Positions 58,995 through 64,000 of a stretch of 64,000 nt of DNA are shown in pieces (position 1 is the stretch's first letter; each line of letters begins with the position of its first letter). Under the pieces are notes generated by a model. It searched no databases. It had not been told where the DNA came from and saw only the letters and a program-made list of their open reading frames with translations. Position numbers and translations under genes: made by a program. This DNA comes from Alcanivorax sp. REN37 (lineage in GTDB: Bacteria > Pseudomonadota > Gammaproteobacteria > Pseudomonadales > Alcanivoracaceae), in NCBI RefSeq assembly GCF_041102775.1, contig NZ_JBGCUO010000001.1, forward strand, positions 1,054,001 to 1,118,000, in the 5' to 3' direction.

Positions 58995-59685
58995 TGCCCG
59001 TCTTTTCGGTCTGATGCCCGCTGCTGGCCATGGCAGTCGCATGGCCGCAGACCTGCCCAAGCAATACCTCAAACTGGATCAGCGCACGGTGGCGGAGCAC
59101 AGCGTGGCGCGGCTGCTCGATAGTGTGCCGTTGCAGGCATTGGTGGTGGTGGTGGCCGCCGACGATCCGCTGTGGCCGCAGTTGCCAGTGGCGTCTCGTG
59201 CCGGTGTGGTAACCGCGTTCGGTGGCCCAACTCGGGCCGAATCAGTGCTCAACGGCTTGGCGGCGCTGCCCGGTGCCGGCGACCACGATTGGGTGCTGGT
59301 GCACGACATGGCGCGCCCTTGCGTGCGCGCGGCGGACATTCGGCGCTTGATCGAGGAGTGCGGCAGCGACGGCGCCATCCTCGCCGCGCCGGTGGCCGAT
59401 ACCCTCAAGCAAAGCGACGGCAGCCGCATTCTTGCGACCCTGGACCGCAGCACGGTGTGGCGCGCGTTGACGCCGCAATTGTTCCCGGTGGGTGCACTGC
59501 GCGCTGCGCTGCAAACCGCACTGCAAGCCGGTGCCGAGATCACCGACGAGGCCTCTGCCATGGAACGCGCAGGTTGGCAGCCGCGATTGGTGGCCGGCGC
59601 CGCCGACAATATCAAGATCACCTGGCCGGCGGACTTGCCGCTGGCGCGGTTCTTCCTTGCCCAGCAACAACAGGAGCACGCATGA
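58981..59685 (+). CDS. ispD: 2-C-methyl-D-erythritol 4-phosphate cytidylyltransferase
   Basis: MEP-pathway step forming CDP-methylerythritol. 234 aa from ATG 58981, overlapping ftsB. CTP-binding loop [20 protein letters not shown] at residues 9-28, VHDMARPCV and the C-terminal [10 protein letters not shown] signature are intact. Confidence 0.95.
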   Translation: MLPSDARLFGLMPAAGHGSRMAADLPKQYLKLDQRTVAEHSVARLLDSVPLQALVVVVAADDPLWPQLPVASRAGVVTAFGGPTRAESVLNGLAALPGAGDHDWVLVHDMARPCVRAADIRRLIEECGSDGAILAAPVADTLKQSDGSRILATLDRSTVWRALTPQLFPVGALRAALQTALQAGAEITDEASAMERAGWQPRLVAGAADNIKITWPADLPLARFFLAQQQQEHA

Positions 59686-60164
59686 CAGCCATCCGTATCG
59701 GCCAGGGGTTCGATGTCCACGCTTTTGAGGACGGCGACCATGTGATGTTGGCCGGCGTCCGCATCGATCATAGCCGTGGCTTGCGCGCGCACTCCGACGG
59801 TGACGTGGTGTTGCACGCGGTGTCCGATGCGCTGCTCGGTGCGTTGGCGCTGGGTGACATCGGCCACTTTTTCCCGGACACCGATCCGACGTGGAAAGGG
59901 GCCGATTCTGCCGTGTTGCTGGCCGAGGTTTACCGTCATGTGCAGCAAGCCGGCTGGCAGCTCGGCAATCTCGACCTGACGGTGATCGCCGAGCGCCCAA
60001 AACTGGCGCCCCATGTGCCGGCCATGCGCGCGCGTTTGGCCGAGATCCTTGGCTGTGATGTGGGAGCGGTGTCGGTGAAAGCCTCTACCGCTGAGAAGCT
60101 CGGTGCGCTGGGTCGCCAAGAAGGCATTGCGGTGCACGCCGTGGTGCTGGTGCAGCGTTCATGA
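59682..60164 (+). CDS. ispF: 2-C-methyl-D-erythritol 2,4-cyclodiphosphate synthase
   Basis: Trimeric zinc enzyme forming the cyclic diphosphate. 160 aa from ATG 59682, overlapping the ispD stop (ATGA). The open frame extends far upstream inside ispD and should be ignored. Zinc ligands in GQGFDVHAF and the [20 protein letters not shown] block; [12 protein letters not shown] is the substrate loop. Confidence 0.97.
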   Translation: MTAIRIGQGFDVHAFEDGDHVMLAGVRIDHSRGLRAHSDGDVVLHAVSDALLGALALGDIGHFFPDTDPTWKGADSAVLLAEVYRHVQQAGWQLGNLDLTVIAERPKLAPHVPAMRARLAEILGCDVGAVSVKASTAEKLGALGRQEGIAVHAVVLVQRS

Positions 60165-61195
60165 CGCCGACACCGGGCGCCCATGGCGCCGTGCCGGCCA
60201 GCGGGGTACTGCGCAGTCGGCCAGACGATTTCATTGTCGATGAGCAGATGGGGTTTGCCCCCGATGGTGAGGGCGAGCACCTGTGGCTGCAGCTTTGCAA
60301 GGTCAATTGGAATACCACCGATCTGGCGCTGGCGCTGGCGCGCATGGCCAAGTTGCCGCTGCGAGCGGTGGGTTACAGCGGCCTCAAAGACCGCCAAGCG
60401 GTCACCACCCAATGGTTCAGCCTGCATTTGCCGGGGCGCGAGGACCCGGACCTGTCCGCGTTGCCCGATGGTGTGACGCTGGTGTCGGCGGCGCGCCACC
60501 GGCGCAAGCTCAACCGCGGCACCCACCGCGCCAACCGTTTTGATCTGCGTCTGCGCCAGGCTGACGGCGACGTCGCGGCAGTGGCCGAGCGCGCCGCACT
60601 GATTCGTGCCCAGGGGGTGCCCAACTATTTTGGCGTCCAGCGGTTTGGCCGCTACGGTGATAATGCCGAGCGTGCCACCGCCTGGCTGCTGGGCGAGGGC
60701 GAGGCGCCACGCAAGCAGGCGCTGCGCAGCTTGTGGTTGTCGGCGGTGCGCTCCGACCTGTTCAACCAAGTGTTGGCGGAGCGGGTGCGGCAGGATAATT
60801 GGCAGCGCTGGTTGCCCGGCGACATCCTTCAGCTCGATGGTCGCAGTGCGCTGTTCCAGGGCGATGACGATCCGCAGGTGGCAGCCCGGGTAGCTGCCGG
60901 CGAGGTGCATCCCACCGCGCCTTTGCCCGGTGACGGCGGCATGTCATCATCCGGCCTTTGTGCCGCGCTGGAAGCGTCGGTGCTGGCGCCCAGCAGTGCG
61001 GTGATTGCGGCCTTGGCCAGCCATCAAGTGAGTGCCGCTCGGCGTGCCACCCGGCTGCCGGTGGCCGACCTACAGGTGGACTGGGAAGCCGACCAGGTGT
61101 TGCGGGTGCAGATGAGCTTGCCTGCCGGCGCCTTTGCTACCACCGTGCTGGCGGAATTGGTGGCGTTGCGGCAGATGGACAACCACGGGGAATAG
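60161..61195 (+). CDS. truD: tRNA pseudouridine13 synthase TruD
   Basis: Forms pseudouridine 13 in tRNA-Glu. 344 aa; overlaps ispF by ATGA. Catalytic aspartate in [16 protein letters not shown] near residues 68-83, RNA-contact [16 protein letters not shown], and [16 protein letters not shown]. In related genomes surE follows; here pcm follows directly. Confidence 0.95.
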   Translation: MTPTPGAHGAVPASGVLRSRPDDFIVDEQMGFAPDGEGEHLWLQLCKVNWNTTDLALALARMAKLPLRAVGYSGLKDRQAVTTQWFSLHLPGREDPDLSALPDGVTLVSAARHRRKLNRGTHRANRFDLRLRQADGDVAAVAERAALIRAQGVPNYFGVQRFGRYGDNAERATAWLLGEGEAPRKQALRSLWLSAVRSDLFNQVLAERVRQDNWQRWLPGDILQLDGRSALFQGDDDPQVAARVAAGEVHPTAPLPGDGGMSSSGLCAALEASVLAPSSAVIAALASHQVSAARRATRLPVADLQVDWEADQVLRVQMSLPAGAFATTVLAELVALRQMDNHGE

Positions 61196-61227
61196 CGGTG
61201 ACGGATGTGAATCGCGCAGGTATCGGC

Positions 61228-61866
61228 ATGACTTCCGCTCGGACCCGCGAGCGGCTGATCGGCCGTCTGCGGGAGCAGGGCGTGGCAGACGAGCGGGTGC
61301 TGGAAATCATCCGTACCACCCCGCGTCATCTGTTCATCGACGAGGCCTTGGCGCACCAAGCCTATGACGACACCGCGCTGCCGATCGGCCATGGCCAGAC
61401 CATTTCCCAGCCGTGGGTGGTGGCGCGCATGACGGAGTTGCTGGTGGCGCGGGCGCTGCCGGAGCGGGTGCTGGAAGTGGGCACCGGCAGCGGTTACCAG
61501 ACCGCGGTGCTGGCCGGTGTGGCGCGGCAGATCTGGTCGGTGGAGCGCATTCGCCCGTTGCAGGAACTGGCGCGGCGGCGGCTGTCTGAACTTGGTCTGT
61601 TGCCACGGGTCCAACTGCGTCACGCCGACGGCGGCCTCGGCTGGCCGGATGCGGCGCCTTTCGACGGCATTCTGGCGGCGTGCGCACGTGCTGATATTCC
61701 CGATGACCTGCTGGCGCAATTGGCCGACGGCGGCCGGCTGGTAATGCCGGTGGGAGACGGCGCCGCGCAATGGCTGACGGTAGTGGATCGCTGCGGCGAT
61801 GAATTCCAGGTGCAGCGGCTGGACCCGGTGCGCTTCGTTCCGTTTCAACGTGGAGTATTGCGATGA
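61228..61866 (+). CDS. pcm: Protein-L-isoaspartate O-methyltransferase
   Basis: Repairs isoaspartyl residues in ageing proteins using SAM. From ATG 61228 the protein is 212 aa and starts MTSARTRERL, matching the Pseudomonas N-terminus; GTG 61198, preceded by GGGG, would add ten residues. Catalytic region PIGHGQTISQPWVVARMTEL and SAM motif VLEVGTGSGYQTAVLAG. One unusual point: the usual D/ATAA-type acidic block reads ILAACARADIP. Confidence 0.93.
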   Translation: MTSARTRERLIGRLREQGVADERVLEIIRTTPRHLFIDEALAHQAYDDTALPIGHGQTISQPWVVARMTELLVARALPERVLEVGTGSGYQTAVLAGVARQIWSVERIRPLQELARRRLSELGLLPRVQLRHADGGLGWPDAAPFDGILAACARADIPDDLLAQLADGGRLVMPVGDGAAQWLTVVDRCGDEFQVQRLDPVRFVPFQRGVLR

Positions 61867-62771
61867 GCCGATGGCTCGGTGTGTATTTGCGCGGCATGGC
61901 CATGGGCGCCGCCGATGTGGTGCCCGGCGTGTCTGGCGGCACCATTGCGCTGGTGGTAGGCGTTTATGAAGAACTGATCCGCACCCTCAGCGGGCTGTCG
62001 CCGGCGTTGCTGCGGGTGTGGCGCGAGCAAGGCTTCGCAGCCGCCTGGCGCGCCGGTAATCTCGGTTTTTTGGTGTCGCTGCTGGCTGGCATCCTGTCGG
62101 CGATCGTGCTGCTGGCGCAGTTGGTCAGCCACCTGATCGTCGCGCACCCGGTGCCGCTGTGGTCGTTTTTCCTCGGTTTGATCGTCGCCAGCATTTTTGT
62201 GTTGTTGCGGCCGATTCCTTGGGATCGGATGCGCAACTGGCTGCTGTTCGTGGCCGGTGTGCTGGTGGGTTTTGGGGTGATTTCGCTGCCGCGCGTGTCC
62301 GGCATTGAACCCACTCCGTGGATCTATTTCCTGTCCGGCGCGATGGCGATCTGCGCCATGATCTTGCCGGGCATTTCCGGCAGTTTCATTCTGGTGATTC
62401 TCGGCATGTACGCACCGGTGCTGGCGGCGGTAAAGGATTTCAACCTGTGGATCATCTTTTGCTTCGCCGCCGGCTGCGCCACTGGGCTGCTGAGTTTCGT
62501 GCACCTGTTGCGCTGGTTGCTGGCGCGTTGGCATGACTCAATCATGTGCCTGCTGGTGGGCTTCATGGGCGGCACCTTGGTGGTGTTGTGGCCGTGGCAG
62601 GTGCCGCAGGGTGCCAATGTGGTGTACGTGTTGCCGGCCCAATACAGCGCGCTGACGGGGCTGTCAGCCCAGTGGCCGCTGGCGCTGCTGGCGGCGGCGG
62701 TTGGCGTGGCGGCGGTATTGCTGCTGAACCGCTTTGCCGGTGTGCGTGGCGACGGGTCCGCAAGGAGCTGA
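61863..62771 (+). CDS. DUF368 membrane protein (candidate undecaprenyl-phosphate translocase, PopT-like)
   Basis: 302 aa, about nine membrane segments. Both inverted-repeat signatures of the family are present: GAADVVPGVSGGTIALVVG near the N-terminus and MILPGISGSFILVILGMY near residues 163-180. DUF368 proteins (PopT) have been shown in other bacteria to recycle undecaprenyl phosphate across the membrane. Function here is inferred by family. It overlaps pcm (ATGA) and is followed by nlpD two bases after its stop, which places it inside this operon. Confidence 0.88.
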   Translation: MSRWLGVYLRGMAMGAADVVPGVSGGTIALVVGVYEELIRTLSGLSPALLRVWREQGFAAAWRAGNLGFLVSLLAGILSAIVLLAQLVSHLIVAHPVPLWSFFLGLIVASIFVLLRPIPWDRMRNWLLFVAGVLVGFGVISLPRVSGIEPTPWIYFLSGAMAICAMILPGISGSFILVILGMYAPVLAAVKDFNLWIIFCFAAGCATGLLSFVHLLRWLLARWHDSIMCLLVGFMGGTLVVLWPWQVPQGANVVYVLPAQYSALTGLSAQWPLALLAAAVGVAAVLLLNRFAGVRGDGSARS

Positions 62772-62773
62772 CT

Positions 62774-63562
62774 TTGAGAGGCGTCTGCGCCGGCCTGTTA
62801 TGCGTCACCCTGCTATTTTCCGGTTGTGCCACCGGGGCCGCCCCGGTGGTGGAATACCAGGTGGGCGGGCCGCGCGGACCAAAGCCGCCGCAAGTCACGC
62901 GCGGCAACCATACGGTGAAGAAGGGCGATACGCTGTTCTCGATTGCTTGGCGTTACGGCTGGGATTATCGCGAACTGGCGGCCGCCAACGGCATTGCCGC
63001 GCCCTACACCATCCATCCTGGTCAACGCATCCATCTCGATCGCAGTGTGCCGGGCGCCCGCCCGGCCCCAACACCGCGCCCGACGCCGGCTCCGACGCCA
63101 GCCCCTCGCTCAACACCCACGCCCGCTCCAGCTCCAGCGCCAACACCGGCGCCAGCACCCCGGCCGGCACCGAGTCCCAGCCAAGTCGCCGATGTGGCAT
63201 GGCGTTGGCCGGTGCCTGGCCAAGTGCTGTCAGGATTTTCAGCGCAGCGGGCTGGCCCCAAGGGCATCACGCTGGCCGGCCGTGAAGGCGAGCCGGTGCG
63301 CGCGGCCGCCGCCGGCGTGGTGGTGTACCGCGGCAATGCGCTCACCGGTTATGGCAACCTGCTGATCATCAAGCACAACGCCCGTTGGCTGTCGGCTTAC
63401 GCCCACACCGATGATGTGTTGGTGAAAGAAGGGGACAGCATTCAATCGGGGCAGCAGGTGGCGACCATGGGTTCCAGTGGTACCTTCCGCACCCAGCTGT
63501 TATTTGAAGTGCGCCGCGACGGCAAACCGATTGATCCGCTGACGGTGTTGCCGCGCCGTTAA
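62774..63562 (+). CDS. nlpD: NlpD-type lipoprotein with LysM and degenerate LytM domain
   Basis: Outer-membrane lipoprotein that activates amidase AmiC during daughter-cell separation. TTG 62774, with AAGGAG six bases upstream, gives 262 aa; no ATG is suitably placed. Lipobox LFSGC puts the lipidated Cys near residue 18. LysM follows at about 45-90 (TVKKGDTLFSIAWRYGWDY). A long Pro/Ala/Thr linker runs from about 95 to 135, then a LytM domain. The zinc ligands are lost (KGITLAGREG in place of HxGxDxxA; TQLLFEVRRDG in place of HLHFE), as expected of an activator. No rpoS follows. Confidence 0.92.
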   Translation: MRGVCAGLLCVTLLFSGCATGAAPVVEYQVGGPRGPKPPQVTRGNHTVKKGDTLFSIAWRYGWDYRELAAANGIAAPYTIHPGQRIHLDRSVPGARPAPTPRPTPAPTPAPRSTPTPAPAPAPTPAPAPRPAPSPSQVADVAWRWPVPGQVLSGFSAQRAGPKGITLAGREGEPVRAAAAGVVVYRGNALTGYGNLLIIKHNARWLSAYAHTDDVLVKEGDSIQSGQQVATMGSSGTFRTQLLFEVRRDGKPIDPLTVLPRR

Positions 63563-64000
63563 TCCTGCGCCCAGCGGCGCAAATCCTTGACCAGACCCGG
63601 CCAGTATTCCGCCCCCTGCGTGGGGTGGAAGAAGCCCATGTGGCCAATACTGCCGTGGGTGGGAGTGAGGTGGCGGCGGTGCAAGGCTGCACCGGCATAG
63701 GCCCGGTAAAGCGCTTCCAATGCCGGCATCGGCACCAGTTTGTCATCACTGAAGTGATAGCTGATCAGCGGCCAGTCGAGCGCCGCATAGCGCTGCTCTG
63801 CATGCAGTTCGAAACGCGGATTGAGCAGGTAGCCGTCGCTGGTGCACCAGCGGCACCAATCTTGAATCGCTCGGCCCGGCAAGGGTGCTGGACCCAGTCC
63901 CAAGCGCGCGCCGGGGAAGCTGGGCAAGCGCGCGGCCGCTGGCAGCACGGCATTGAACAGCGCCGCCATTTGCACTCGCGTCGGCAGCGGCCAGAACCGC
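63559..64000 (-). CDS. Alpha/beta hydrolase (C-terminal part; runs off window)
   Basis: C-terminal about 147 residues of a gene that begins beyond base 64000; the frame stays open to the edge (…RFWPLPTRVQMA). The catalytic Asp is probably in YHFSDDKLVPMPALEALY and the His in GSIGHMGFF; the nucleophile is outside. DWCRWCTSDGYLLNP suggests the uncharacterised alpha/beta hydrolase group related to PIRSF037442; substrate unknown. Its stop codon shares the TTAA with the nlpD stop. Confidence 0.75.
   Translation of the reverse strand, partial: RFWPLPTRVQMAALFNAVLPAAARLPSFPGARLGLGPAPLPGRAIQDWCRWCTSDGYLLNPRFELHAEQRYAALDWPLISYHFSDDKLVPMPALEALYRAYAGAALHRRHLTPTHGSIGHMGFFHPTQGAEYWPGLVKDLRRWAQD

Noticed and set aside
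63060-63180. Short repeats in nlpD that could suggest a tandem repeat array
   Set aside because: They encode the Pro/Ala/Thr linker and are simply low-complexity coding sequence.

Overview
The window is one dense stretch of high-GC gammaproteobacterial chromosome with no rRNA, tRNA, insertion sequence, prophage or CRISPR that I could see. From map to nlpD the gene order follows the Pseudomonas aeruginosa map/rpsB-to-nlpD region closely. Together with the GC content and the fabAB, ccm and min neighbourhoods, this suggests a Pseudomonadales/Oceanospirillales relative, perhaps the Alcanivorax group. That placement is inference from gene order and protein similarity, not from a marker-gene comparison.

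Layout. 1-1212: fabB (cut by the window edge) and fabA on the minus strand. 1649-5590: cytochrome c maturation genes ccmF-ccmG-ccmH-ccmI. 5740-8449: adk, then minC-minD-minE. 8708-9871: an AlgP/histone H1-like protein. 10009-14590: yoaA, tsaB, a hotdog thioesterase, uppP and rsmJ. 14593-18601 (minus): a MepM-like M23 peptidase and plsB. 18829-22009: an outer-membrane protein, a DyP peroxidase, a DUF2058 protein and a CvfB-like RNA-binding protein. 22097-28476: an aldehyde dehydrogenase, a repeat-bearing 600-bp gap, a small unknown protein, dapE, dapD, two Spx/ArsC-like proteins and a DedA protein. 28509-33310 (minus): map, glnD and dapC. 33393-61866: the long housekeeping run rpsB, tsf, pyrH, frr, uppS, cdsA, dxr, rseP, bamA, skp, lpxD, fabZ, lpxA, lpxB, rnhB, dnaE, accA, tilS, pyrG, kdsA, eno, ftsB, ispD, ispF, truD, pcm. 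61863-64000: a DUF368 membrane protein, nlpD and the C-terminal part of an alpha/beta hydrolase.

The common theme is building the cell envelope. Fatty acid synthesis (fabA, fabB, fabZ, accA) feeds phospholipid (plsB, cdsA) and lipid A (lpxD, lpxA, lpxB, with kdsA for KDO). Isoprenoid genes (dxr, ispD, ispF) feed uppS. UppP and two candidate undecaprenyl-phosphate flippases (DedA, DUF368) would complete the carrier-lipid cycle. BamA, Skp and RseP handle outer-membrane proteins and their stress signal. Min, FtsB, MepM-like and NlpD act in division and wall hydrolysis, and DapC, DapD and DapE make diaminopimelate.

I found no convincing new multi-gene system. The points most worth checking are: the altered truD-pcm-nlpD region, which lacks surE and rpoS and has DUF368 inserted; the concentration of undecaprenyl-phosphate genes; the paired Spx/ArsC paralogues either side of dedA; the 26-bp tandem repeat and nested palindromes at 24074-24205; and several leader hairpins (rpsB, lpxA, ftsB).
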